Below are positions 32,440 to 43,672 of a stretch of DNA of 64,000 bases, piece by piece; the first letter of the stretch is position 1; each line of letters starts with the position of its first letter. The stretch lies in contig JAJAGP010002209.1 in assembly GCA_025084515.1 (NCBI GenBank), positions 62,001 to 126,000 on the forward strand, in the 5' to 3' direction. Under the pieces are notes generated by a model that had not been told where the DNA came from, ran no database searches, and saw nothing but the letters and a program-made list of their open reading frames with translations. The position numbers were made by a program, and so were the translations under genes. This DNA is from Ancistrus triradiatus. Its lineage: Eukaryota > Chordata > Actinopteri > Siluriformes > Loricariidae.

Positions 32440-32580
32440 AGCATGTCTTGGACGGTGGGAGGAAACCGGAGTAAACCCACACAGACACAGGGAGGACATG
32501 CAGACTCCACACAGAAACGACCCAGACTAGGACCTTCTCGCTGTGAGGTGACAGTGCTGCCCACTGAGCCACCCGATCAG
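32440..32580 (-). repeat. Teleost dispersed repeat, short copy
   Basis: GTGGGAGGAAACCGGAGTAA, CACAGGGAGGACATGCAGAC and CACTGAGCCACCC match the repeat at 28140-28475 in the same orientation. Confidence 0.65.
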
Positions 32581-32589
32581 ATATTAAGA

Positions 32590-33680
32590 ACTTTAAAGCA
32601 ACATAGTTACTTTCTGATAATAAAATGTGTTACAATAATGACTTTCCTCAGTCTGACAACACAGATATGAAAATGTAGCAATTCAAAGTTTACAAATAAT
32701 CAATACAAATAAACAAATAAGCTGCAAGGCAGAGTGGAGGACACTGCAACTCGAATGATAACATTCAAATAATTATATAACAAGATTCAATTCCAGCAAA
32801 AACATTGAACATTATTCTCCACTCATTAATAATACTGTCAAAACTATTACCATAAATGATGATATAGAATATATCGTCGTTATTTACTTATCTAGCGTTC
32901 AACAATAGGAGTGCTTTATTTTTTATCTAGCCTCATCACATCTTAAAGGCTATTAGCCTTAGCTTACCGGCTAGTAGCTGAGGTTAGACCGAGCCTTGTC
33001 CTCCGCGACGTTAATATGTCACAGTAAGCCGGCTTGGTGGAAATGGTAACATTTTAAACAGCCATGATCATTTTGCAAAATAGCTGTAAACACTATCGCT
33101 ACCCAGTTGTCCTTGCATGCAAGCTGGTCAAACGACGTACTGGATTCGACTATAATTTGAATTTAAAACGTAGGATAACTCACGGTCTTCCAAATCCCTG
33201 GCTATGATCAATGTGATTTCTAATTACCTGTTAATGGCAGCAATTCGGTTTCTGGGGGAAGGCATGTTTCCGTAACTACAACAAAGTACATAAGAAAGGC
33301 CGAGGCGGAGAAAAGCGATAGGAGAAAGCAGAGGAGGCATTAGCAGAGTAGCTAGTTAGCTAGCGGAGGCATCCGTCTTACCCAGTTAAGATCAACGACG
33401 TTTTTGAATAACTTCGGTTTCGGTGGATAATTCCAAAAGTTCCCCCTCTGGCTTATTCCTTCAGGATTTGTTAATTTGTCATTTTGTTCAGAATCTTAGA
33501 TCCCAGGAGACACAGCGGTTTACAAAAGCTGAATTTGCGTCTAGAATCATTGAGTTTGAAGCTGGCCCTGATAAAGCCCACTAGGGGCGTCACAGACGAG
33601 GGGAATGTAACCCCAAACACGGGCTACAGTACTGATCGAGTGTCTGGATTATTCACTCACTCAGTGTCCACAGCTGCTGA
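32590..33680. other. Probable upstream region of mvb12b
   Basis: No transposon ends are recognised here, and it holds the candidate leader exon at 33226-33290. A promoter could lie near 33290-33450 on the minus strand, but no TATA box or other decisive signal was found. Confidence 0.3.
33226..33290 (-). other. Candidate 5' exon of mvb12b (untranslated, with a short upstream ORF)
   Basis: On the minus strand an ATG near 33264 opens MPSPRNRIAAIN and is followed by an AG|GTAATT donor. Joined to the 29339 acceptor, this reading frame does not continue into MPEV. It would therefore be an upstream ORF in a 5' leader, or the first exon of something else. The position fits a leader exon for mvb12b, but nothing proves it. 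Confidence 0.3.
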
Positions 33681-33685
33681 ATAGA

Positions 33686-34500
33686 GGTGGGCGATACCGG
33701 GAATTTGGGTACCAAGTAAATGCAGGACCAGTATCGCCGATACCGATACCTTTTAATATTTAAGCTTCATAGATCCAAAGGATCCAAAAGACCTAGGATA
33801 GAATTTCGCCAAACATTGTACGTGACAACAAAATACTTTATCACAATCAACATTTTTGTTGAGAAACAATGGAACAGTAACAAAACAAAGTTTTCCTTAA
33901 CATTAGAAAAATAAATCTTTTTTGAGGTAGAAAAGGAGAAACCACAATACAAAAATAAAATAAATATTCTCCCCTTACTAGACATCTTTTCTAGTTCTTT
34001 CTTTCTTTGTTTCTTTTTTCAAATAGAATCGTTCTTAGGAAAAACAATAAAAAATAAGGAATTTGCTTCCTTTCAGTGCAATTCTGTTTTTTCCTAAATA
34101 AACAGAGTGTAAAAAAATATCACTCAACACAACTTAAAACAGAGGGCTGACAAACCACAATACAACAAAATTAACACACCACAACAAATACTGTTACCAG
34201 TTTCAAACTTATTCTGTTTTTGAAGTCGAACAATACAATAAAACAATACAAAGAATAAGGAATTTCTTCCCTTCAGTGCACTTCTGGCTTTAAACAAAAT
34301 AAAAACAATAAGTAACGGAGGAGAGCGCTGAGTGGGCGGGCCCGGCTGAGCCTACCTGCATGACTGATTGGCTGGCACCGCTGAGCCACGTGACGGTGCA
34401 GCAACAAAAGGTTAGAGGGTGTGTGTGTGTGTGCTGCTCCGTGCTGTGTGACCCAGCACTGCTCTTACAGACAGAGAGCAGACTTTGGTGAATCCACAGC
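33686..34500. mobile_element. hAT-like MITE, truncated on the right by satellite A
   Basis: It opens AGGTGGGCGATACCGGGAAT and then CAGTATCGCCGATACCGATA, the style of fish hAT terminal sequence. It contains an internal direct repeat (AATAAGGAATTTGCTTCC at about 34053 and AATAAGGAATTTCTTCCC at 34253). Its right end is not seen. Confidence 0.4.
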
Positions 34501-34504
34501 ATCT

Positions 34505-35235
34505 TAGGAGCAAGAGTAATGCATCAGCAGATTATTGTGACTTTATGTTTCTCCAAATTTGAAATATGGCCGTCCAATTTTCAGTGTGGCTAGCTATATT
34601 TTCTTCAAATTTCAAATCATCATATCTCAGGATTGGAGTGTGATAGAACGACAAAATTTACAAGGTCAGAGGTCAGAGAAGGTCACTTTTTTAACCAAAA
34701 TTAAAATTTTTCATAACCTTACGATTTTGGTCTTTTTTGGAAAACATTTTTGACCATCCTCAGATCTTTTTCATGATCAGATCTTTTTTGTACCACAGCA
34801 TCTTAGGAGCAAGAGTAATGCATAAGTAGAGTATTGTGAATTCATGTTTCTCCAAATTCGAAATAAGGCTGTCCAATTTTCAGTGTCGATCACTATATAT
34901 TCTTCAAAATTCAAGTCATCATATCTCAGGATTGGAGCATGATAGACCGAAAAAATTAACGTTTTCTGCATCTTCTTAGCCTCACAAATCCAATGTTTGA
35001 ATTTGGAAGAGATCTGAGGAGGTCACTTTTTTGGCCAAAAATAAAATTTTTCATAACCCCCGGATCTTACGATTTTGGTGTTTTTGGGGTGAAATTTCAG
35101 ACGTCCTCAGATCTTTTTCATATTTGCACCACAGCATCTTAGGAGCAAGTGTGATGCCTCAGTAGTGTATAATGACTCTATTTTTCTCCAAATTCAAAAT
35201 ATGGCCGTGCAATTTTTTTGTTTGTCAATCTCATC
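34505..35235 (+). repeat. Satellite A, about 2.2 units
   Basis: CATCTTAGGAGCAAG marks occur at 34502, 34800 and 35128, giving units of 298 and 328 bases. Units contain ATGTTTCTCCAAATTCGAAA, ATCATATCTCAGGATTGGAG and CCTCAGATCTTTTTCATATT. Confidence 0.85.
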
Positions 35236-35640
35236 ATTTTCTTGAAAATGCAAAGCAGTAGTCACTTCAAAAGTTGCATTAGTAACCGCTTCTTCATCGT
35301 ACAGTGTAGATGCATGCAGCTTTTCCTAATATCGTACACATACAGTACGTAGCTGGTCCTCATTTAGCTCCTTATAAATCTGAATCACAGCTCCCGAACA
35401 ACATATATAGTCCAAAAATGTCTGATTTTTTTTCTGGGAGGTTTGTGGCCTACATGTCATATGTGCCTCTAAAAGTGCAGTCAGGACTTTTTTTCACCAG
35501 CAACATACACATTACCACAATCATTTAATAATTCAAAGTTACAACCATTTTGAAAAATATTGATTCATTTTAGGTCCAGTATTTTTTTTTGATAAGACAT
35601 CTCAGACCACAGTAGTAATAGTGAAAGACTAATTTTAATA
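35236..35640. other. Sequence between satellite A and the hAT gene
   Basis: AT-rich with no clear feature. It probably includes the remaining left part of the hAT element, because a splice-acceptor-like TTGATCAG precedes the open frame at about 35690. Confidence 0.3.
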
Positions 35641-35679
35641 TGCCACTATCATTGCTATTCTAATGTATTTTGTCTCTCT

Positions 35680-37325
35680 TTGTTGATCAGGCAGAGCAGT
35701 GTGGAACACTTCTTTCACAAAAGAAGCCAAAGTTCATGCACACCCAAGATGGCAGCTGAGCTTTCCAACAGCATCCTACAGATGATTATCAAGGATATGA
35801 GACCACTTTCTCTTGTTGAGGGTCAAGGCTTCCGTGAGATGATAAACACTTTTCACTCAGGGTATACACTTCCCTCCAGACGCTACTTTACTGATTTAAT
35901 GGTGAAGAAATATGAGGCAACTCTTAACAGTGTAAGAGACAAACTCAAAAATGTGGCATCAAAATTCATACTCACTACAGATGCCTGGACAAGTATTGCA
36001 ACTGAAGCATATTTAGGAGTTACCTGTCACTTCATTAATAAAGATTGGGAGCTCACTTCATACAATCTAACTACAATGCCTCTTGAGGAGCGCCACACAG
36101 CAGAAAATATCGCTGGATGGGTTGAAAGAACAGCAGAGAAATTTGGTTTCTCTCTCAGCGATGTACTGGCTGTTGTACATGATAATGCTGCAAATGTTGT
36201 GGCAGCTCTCCGGATCTTGGAACAGAAGTATGGAGTTGCGTCACATAGATGTGCTGCCTTTTACCTTGCAGTTAGTAGTCAATCATGCCCTGAAAAAGGA
36301 TCCCCATATAAATAAGACCCTTGGGGCTGCAAGGTGCCTTGTAGAGCATTTTAGGAGAAGTGAGTTGGCCAGCAGCAAGCTTAAACAAAAACAAAAGCAA
36401 TGGGGCACAGCGGAGCATAAACTAATCCAGGATGTACCTGTAAGATAGAACAGTTCTTATTACATGGTGAGTCGACATCTGGAGCAAAGGTGGCCAGTGA
36501 CTGCAACCCTTTCAGATCCAGAAGTCACACCACGAGGAAAGCACTACCTGGATCTAAAAGTTGAACAGTGGACCCTTCTGGAGGAACTGGAGCAAGTTCT
36601 CAAGCCATTTGAGCAAGCCACCATCTTTCTGAGTGGACAGGCTTATGTCACATCCTCTGCTTTACCACCATTGGTAAAAGGTCTCCAGAAGTCCACACAA
36701 AAAAGTCCTTTGCGTCTGACTCCTGTCATTCTTTGCAAACATACGCAGCACAGGAGATGTTTTCAAGGGTGGGAGGTGTCGAGACCAAATTCAGAGATGG
36801 TTCAAAAATGGTGCATCATTGGCTGCAGCCTCTGGACCCCAGGTTCCCGCAAAGTAAAAGTCAAAGTTCAGAAGACTCTTGCACCTTTCAAGTCAAAAGA
36901 TGTGAAAAGGAACAGCCTCATCAACAGGCAGGTGTTGTTGAGAAAGATGACTGTGCCAGTGCCCAGTCACAAGTTTCACCAAGGAAAAGGTCTATGCTGG
37001 ACACATTGTTGGGATCGGACTCAGATGAGCAAAACAGCAATGAGGAAGACAATGATCATGATGTAGACAGTGAAATGGTAAGGAATGAAGTAGTCATGTA
37101 TTTTGGTGAACAGTGTATTGCAAGAGATAAGAGCCCACTCCAGTGGTGGAAGGACAATGCAACCAGGTTCCCCTCTCTTGCTATCCTTGCCAAATCCTAC
37201 TTGTCAGTCCCTGCAACATCAACTCCATCTGAGCGCCTCTTTTCAGCTGCAGGTAACATTGTGACAAAAAAAGAGCAAGCCTGACCTCCGAGCATGTAGA
37301 CATGCTCACATTCCTCCACTGTAAT
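35680..37325 (+). pseudogene. hAT transposase (ZBED-type), frameshifted
   Basis: The frames 35680-36315, 36083-36448, 36464-37066 and 36733-37284 join into one transposase. It has KFILTTDAWTSIATEAYLGV (start of the RNase-H-like core, with Asp), VHDNAANVVAAL (second Asp block), then after a frameshift at about 36260 LPFTLQLVVNHALKKDPH, LIQDVPVR, EQRWPVTATLSDPEVTPRGK, and the C-terminal dimerisation part SPLQWWKDNATRFPSLAILA with PATSTPSERLFSAAGNIVTK. A last frameshift after VTKK hides RASLTSEHVDMLTF. The N-terminal BED zinc finger is absent. About four frame breaks; inactive but fairly recent. Confidence 0.88.
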
Positions 37326-37734
37326 GCCTAATTGATTTTGCAGTCTCCCCAACACAGGACACATGAAGAGACATGTAGCATGTGTCTGTGTGAGACTTAA
37401 ATTTTTTTATTTCTGAACTAGTTTGAGTCATTTTGTTAAGAAAAAAGTTAACTAGAAGTTATTTCAATTTTCATTGATTTATTTATTTTGTTAAATGTTT
37501 TGCACTTTATTTCTTTTACTTTAATTATTTAATCTCTCATGGATGAGATTTTATGTTTCACTGTAAAGTTGTTAACAAGGAAGCATTTTTTTGTTACATA
37601 ATAGTGCCCTTAAGAGCACATACTATGTGTTTAAGAAAGACGATTAGAGAAAATATTGCAATATTAAAGGATTTAAAAAAATTATTTTGGAGAAATTATT
37701 TTAATTTCCAACACACATTAGTGTAATAGTTGTT

Positions 37735-37808
37735 ACAGTAATCGACTAATCGAAAAAAGAATCGTTAGATTAATCGATAAAAAAAATTAATCGTTAGGTG
37801 CAGCACTA
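37735..37808. repeat. Right end of the hAT element
   Basis: Repeated ATCGATTAATC-like words (ATCGACTAATCG, GATTAATCGATAAAA) end in TTAGGTGCAGCACTACT, as in fish hAT elements whose other end reads AGTGCTGCACC. The matching left end was not found. Confidence 0.6.
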
Positions 37809-38967
37809 CTTGGACCTCACGATTTTGGTGTTTTGGGTTGAAATTTCAGACGTCCTCAGATCTTTTTCATATTTGCACCACAACATCTTAGGAGCAAGAG
37901 TAATGCATCAGCAGAGTATTGTGACTTCACCTTTCTCCAAATTCGAAATATGGCCATCCAATTTTCAATGTCGATCGCTATATTTTCTTCAAAATTCAAA
38001 TCATCATATCTCAGGATTGGAGTGTGATAAACCGATAACATTTACAATTCCTGCATGTACTTAGCAACACAAGTCTACTGTTCGAATTTAAAAGAGGTCA
38101 GAGAAGGTCACTTTTTTACCCAAAATAAAAAAATTTCATAACCTTACGATTTTGGTCTTTTTTGGTAAAATTTCGACCATCCTCAGATCTTTTTCATATT
38201 TGCACCACAGCAACTTAGGAGCAAGTGTGATGCCTCAGTAGTGTATTATGACTCTATTTTTCTCCAAATTCAAAATATGGCCATCCAATTTTGTGAGTGT
38301 CAATCTCATCATTTTCTTCAAAATTCAAATCATCATATCTCAGGATTGGAGAGTCATAGACCAATAAAATTAACGATTTCTGCATCTACTTAGCATCGCA
38401 AATCCAATATTTGAATTTGGAAGAGATCTGAGAGATCTTGCCACTTTTTTGGCAAAAATTTTCATATTTGCCTCATAGCATCATAGGAGCAAGAGTAATG
38501 CATCAGTAGAGTATTGTGACTTTATGTTTCTCCAAATTCGAAATATGGCTGTCCAATTTTCAATGTCGATCACTTTATTTTCTTCAAAATTCAAATCATC
38601 ATATCTCCGGATTGGAGCGTCATAGAATGATAAAAAAAAAAAATTCCTGCATCTACTTAGTGTCTCAAATAAACTGTGTGAATTTGGAAAAGATCTGAGG
38701 AGGTCACTTTTTGGCCAAAAATCTAATTTTTGTAACACCCGGACCTTACGATTTTGGTGTTTTGGGTTGAAATTTCGGACGTCCTCAGATCTTTTTCATA
38801 TTTGCACCACAGCATCGTAGGAGCAAGAGTAATGCATCAGTAGATTATTGTGACTTTATGTTTCTCCAAATTCAAAATATGGCCATCCAATTTTCAGTGT
38901 CGCTCGCTATATTTTCTTCAAAATTCAAATCATCATATCTCAGGATTGGAGTGTGATAGACCGATAA
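37809..38967 (+). repeat. Satellite A array, about 3.5 units
   Basis: TTAGGAGCAAG-type marks lie at 37885, 38212, 38478 and 38813 (spacings 327, 266, 335). The array ends where an L2 LINE begins. Confidence 0.88.
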
Positions 38968-41735
38968 TTTTTAGGATGGGACGGTGTCCATCCCACTCGG
39001 GAGGGTGCTGCTCTCATCTCCTGCAACATTGCCCATAGTCTTATGGCTTGATTGGTTAGGGGCTGACTATCCAGAGCAGGGGTCAGGCAGCAGACAGACC
39101 GGCTTAACCAACTGTCTGCTGGTAGCAATGCACCGTCACCCAGAACTCACGCTATTGAAACTGTGTCTGTTACTCGGATCTGTCCTAAACGTAAACGCTC
39201 TCAAAAAGTCTGTTTTAATAACCTCATTAGTATAAACACAGATAGCTGCCAAAGAAATAGCAACCTTAGACTAAAGCTAGGATTACTTAACATTAGATCA
39301 CTTACAAACAAAGCAGTGATTGTAAATGAAATAATCACTGATAAACGCTTACATGCTCTCTGTCTCACTGAGACTTGGATTAGACCTGATGAATATTTAG
39401 CCTTAAATGAAGCCTCACCTCCTGGATACAGTCATGCTCATAACCCTCGTCCTAATGGTCAGGGGGGAGGCATAGCCACAATTTTTGACAAAGAGCTAAG
39501 TGTTACAACTAAATCCCATTACAAGGCTAATTCTTTTGAAATACTGATTCTTAATGTGACTAATCCATCATTGTGGAAGTCAAACCACACTCTTTTCAGC
39601 TTATTCACTATTTACCGTCCTCATGCGGTCACCATTCAGAATTTCTTCAGAAAATTTGCTAACTTGTTTTCTGGTTACTACTGTCAAAACAGATTAAGCT
39701 TAATTGAGGTGGGTGATTTTCAAATTCAACTTTGACAATGAGCAGGCATACACTTAAAATTGCTTGAAAGCCATCTTAGAATCCATGGCTATCACTAAAG
39801 AATGTGATGGACCCAAACAAACCACTGCGTAATTTCATACTTTAGATCATAATAATTAACATTTGGTACCATTATAGAAACCTTGAGTTTTCCCGCAAAG
39901 AAGTGGATTGATTTCAACGATTCACTATTCTTGTAGTATTTGAGCTATCTCCTAATAAATAAAATCCACTGTGTCTTTTAACAGTAATGATTCATGACTT
40001 TTTTTATGATAAGATAGAAACAATTTTAGGCATCAAACTCGATGCTCAATCACATCAACCAAACTATCAGCAAATCTTACAGATTGCAGCACTAGTGAAG
40101 ACATTGTTTTAATGAGACTGAAACCAAGCTAGAATCTTTTACCCCAATTACTAATACTGAAACTATCCGCCACTGATCGCTCGTCAAGTCATCAGCATGT
40201 TATTAGATCCAATTCTCTACACGTTTACTCAAAACAAATAATACCTAGTTTAAGAGCCAGTGTTAGTTATTTTAAATTCATCCCTTACCTATGGTTATGT
40301 GCCCACAATCTTTAAGTCTGCTGTTATCAAACCACTGATTAAAAAAAGCCAAATCTGACCCTTGTGTGATATCTAATTATAGACCAATTTCAAATCTACC
40401 GTTTCTGCCCAAAATCTTAGAAAAAACCATCTATCAGCAGCTCTGCAGTTACCTCCAAAGGAATGAAATTTATGAAACATTTCAGTCTGGCTTCAGGCCC
40501 CATCATAGTACTGAAACAGCATTAATTAGGGTACTAAATGACTTGTTGATGTCCTCAGATAAGGGATGCGTTTCTTTTCTTGTTCTGTTAGATTTAAGCG
40601 CAGCATTTGACACTATAGATCACGATGTTTTACTAAACAGACTAGAAAATACTGTAGGTATTAAGGGATCAGCACTTTCTTGGTTTAAATCCTACTTAAC
40701 TGACCGGTACCAATTTCTTTCATATAAATAATCTAAGGTCTAAGCTCTCAAAAGTGAAGCATGGGGTGCCTCAGGGGTCAGTGCTTGGCCCGCTTTTATT
40801 CTCCCTGTACATGCTGCCACTAGGCTCAGTTATTCGTAAACGTGGCATTAGTTTCCACTGCTATGCAGATGATACACAGCTGTAATCTAAACTTGTAAAG
40901 TTGCTTTGAGATAATGCTCCATTGTAAAAAGCACTATTTAAATCAATCTGACTTGACTTGACTTGACTGTACATATCAGCCAAACCTAATGACAGCCTTA
41001 CAATCAACAAAATTAAGGACTGTGTAAAAGAAATAAAAGATTGGATGTTATTTAATTTTGTCTTACTTAATTCAGATAAAACTGAGATTCTATTAGTGGG
41101 ACCCAAGGCTGTGAGAGACAGGTTGGCTACATCTATCCTAAATCTAGATGGCTGTCCAATATTGCCCAGTTCGTCTGTAAAAAACTTATGGGTCATATTT
41201 TATTCAGATCTGCATGAACTCTTAGTTTTACACTCCAACTCTTCTACTTCGTTCGCGGGGTGCAGGACTTCTTTTAGTTCCTAGAATTAAAAAAGTCACA
41301 GCCGGGGGAAAGGCTTTCTCATACATGGCCCCCCAACTATGGAATAAACTTCCCGCTTTAGTTCGAGACTCAGACACTCTCCAAAATTTTATGTCTAGGC
41401 TAAAGACATACTTATTTACGCAGGCTTTTGACTAGATTTAGACCAGGATGCATGGCTTGGGTCACTGGAGCCGAAGTCTGGAGTCATGTGTGGCCTGCCT
41501 GCCTTATCCGTTAGCCGAGAGTGTCGGGTGGGCTGTCTGGCTGAACTGGGCTTCGGTCCTCGTGATCTTGACTCGTGCATCCTTGCCTTAGACTAAGGAC
41601 AGAGCTGGGGGTTCATAATCAAAGAGTCTTATGGTGATCAGAGACGTTGGGTTGCTGTCTTCTGCCTCCTGTGGGGTTGCCAATGTCTCGTGATCCATCT
41701 TGGCTGTGTTACCTACCAGTTCTCCTCTTTCTATT
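38968..41735 (+). mobile_element. L2-like LINE copy, truncated at both ends
   Basis: It starts inside ORF1 with the last block of the SGNH esterase (GWDGVHPTREGAALISCN). Then comes an APE-type endonuclease (39250-39735: LGLLNIRSLTNKAVIVNEII, LCLTETWIRPDEY, GGGIATIFDKELS) and reverse transcriptase (40366-40731: NYRPISNLPFLPKILEKTI, FQSGFRPHHSTETALI, VLLDLSAAFDTIDHDVLL; then CYADDTQL at 40860). Many stops and frameshifts. It lies within satellite A, which resumes at 41745. Confidence 0.88.
40882..40968 (+). mobile_element. Tiny L2 3'-tail insertion inside the L2 RT
   Basis: Immediately after the YADDTQL codons an 85-base L2 tail (AACTTGTAAAGTTGCTTTGA to TGACT pentamers) interrupts the frame. 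CTGTA occurs on both sides as a probable target duplication. The RT then resumes with YISAKPNDSLTI-like sequence. Confidence 0.75.
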
Positions 41736-41744
41736 CTTTATTTT

Positions 41745-42135
41745 CTATTCTTTATTTTCTTCAAACTTCAAATCATCATATGTTAGGATTGAAGTGTGAT
41801 AGAACGATAAAATTTACAATTCCTGCATCTACTTAACCTCGCAAATCCACTGTTTAAATTTGGAAGTGCTCTGAGGACGCCACTTTTTTGGCCAAAAGTG
41901 AAATTTTTTGTATCCCCCGGACCTAACAATTTTGGTGTTTTTTCGGGAAAATTTCGACCATCATCAGATCTTTTTCATATTTGCACCACAGCATCTTCGG
42001 AGCAAGAGTGATGTCTCAGTAAAGTATTGTGACTCTATCTTTCTCCAAATTCTCATGGTCGCTTGCTTTATTTTCTTCAAAATTCAAATCATCATATCTC
42101 AGGATTGGAGAGTCACAGGATTGGAGAGTCATAGA
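41745..42135 (+). repeat. Satellite A, about one unit
   Basis: It contains TTTCTTCAAACTTCAAATCA, CCTCAGATC-like TCATCAGATCTTTTTCATAT and CATCTTCGGAGCAAGAGTG. It runs directly into satellite B. Confidence 0.8.
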
Positions 42136-43665
42136 GAAGTGTTTTCAATGCTTAAACTGTTTGTATGAACTCTTAATTGTCAGGGACTTTGAAAACGAAA
42201 AAATATATTATAACACTATGACATACAGTATGATACGTGTGAATATAAACACATGTACAGCTTTTTTTCCTCCAGCATCTGAAATAACGTTTTTGGACAT
42301 GGCGTGGCAGAGAAGCGTTTCCCTTGCTTTAAGCTGTTTGCATGAACTCTTAATTACCAGGGAAGCTTAACAGACTGAAACCATTGAATACAGTAAGATA
42401 ATTTACCTACAATCTTTCAAAACGAAAAAATATATATTAACCCTCTTACATCTTTTATATGTGAAGAAAAACAGAAAAATGAGATATAAACAACTTGCAG
42501 CACCTTTTTGACCTGTTCCAAAAGAGACAGACCCCTTCGTCTGAATGACTTCTTGTCGTTTTTTTCTCCAGCATCTGAAACAACGTTTTTGCGTTTTTGC
42601 GGTAGATAATTTATCTACAATGTTTCAAAACAAAAAAATATATTTTGTCTTTATGGTAAAGAAAAACAGACGTCTGATGACTTTACAGTAAAGAAAAACA
42701 GAAACATGAGAAATGAACTTGCAGGACGTTTTTGCACTGTTCCAGAGGAGAAAGACAATCTCGTTGAAATGACTTCGTGCCGCTTTGTTCTCAGGCATCT
42801 GAAACAACATTTCTGGACATGCCATGGCAGAGAAGCGTTCTCTTTGCTTTAAGCTGTTGGCATGAACTCTTAATTGTCAGGGAAGTGTTTTTAGTGCTTA
42901 GAGCTGTTTGCATGAACTCCTAATTGCCAGGGACGCTTAACAGGCTTTGCGTTGCAGAGAAGCGTTTTACCTGCTTAGAGCTGTTTGCATGAACTCCTAT
43001 TTGCCAGGGAAGCCTAACGGGCTGAAACCATTGAAAACAGTAAGGTGATTTACCTCCAAACTTTCAAAATAAAAAACCATCTTACATCTTTTATATGTGA
43101 AGAAAAACAGAAAAATGAGATATAAGCAACTTGCAGCACCTTTTTGACCTGTTCCAGAAGAGACAGACCCCTTCGTCTGATTGACTTTGTGTCGTTTTGT
43201 CATCTAGGACCTAAAACACCGTCTTCGGACTTAGCGTGGCAGAGAAGCGTTTTTACTGCTTAGAGCTGTTTGCATGAACTCCTAATTGCCAGGGACGCTT
43301 AACGGGCTAAAAACATTGAAAACAGCTACATAATTTATCTACAATGTTTCAAAACAAAAAAATATATTTTGTCTTTATAGTAAAGAAAAACAGACGTCTG
43401 ACAACTTTACAGTAAACAAAAAAAACAGAAACATGAGAAATGAACTTTCAGGACGTTTTTGCACTGTACCAGAGGAGAAAGACCATTTCGTTGGAATGAC
43501 TGCCTTTTTGTCCTCAGGCATCTGAAACAAAGTTTTTGGACATGGCGTGCCAGAGAAGCGTTCTCATGTTGACATGAACTCCTAATTGCCAGGGAAGCTT
43601 AACAGGCTGAAACCATTGAAAACAGTAAGATAATTTACCTACAATCATTCAAAGAGAAAACATAT
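42136..43665 (-). repeat. Satellite B array (reverse orientation), left of the L2
   Basis: Units of roughly 250-330 bases with GGCAGAGAAGCGTTT, GCTGTTTGCATGAACTC, CTTAACGGGCTGAAACC-like, GTGAAGAAAAACAG, GCACGTTTTTGCACTGTTCC-like and CATCTGAAACAACG. Several degenerate units. Confidence 0.85.
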
Positions 43666-43672
43666 ATGTTAA

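Noticed and set aside
33226..33290. MPSPRNRIAAIN as the true start of mvb12b
   Set aside because: When joined to the 29339 acceptor the frame does not match MPEV, so it cannot be the coding start.
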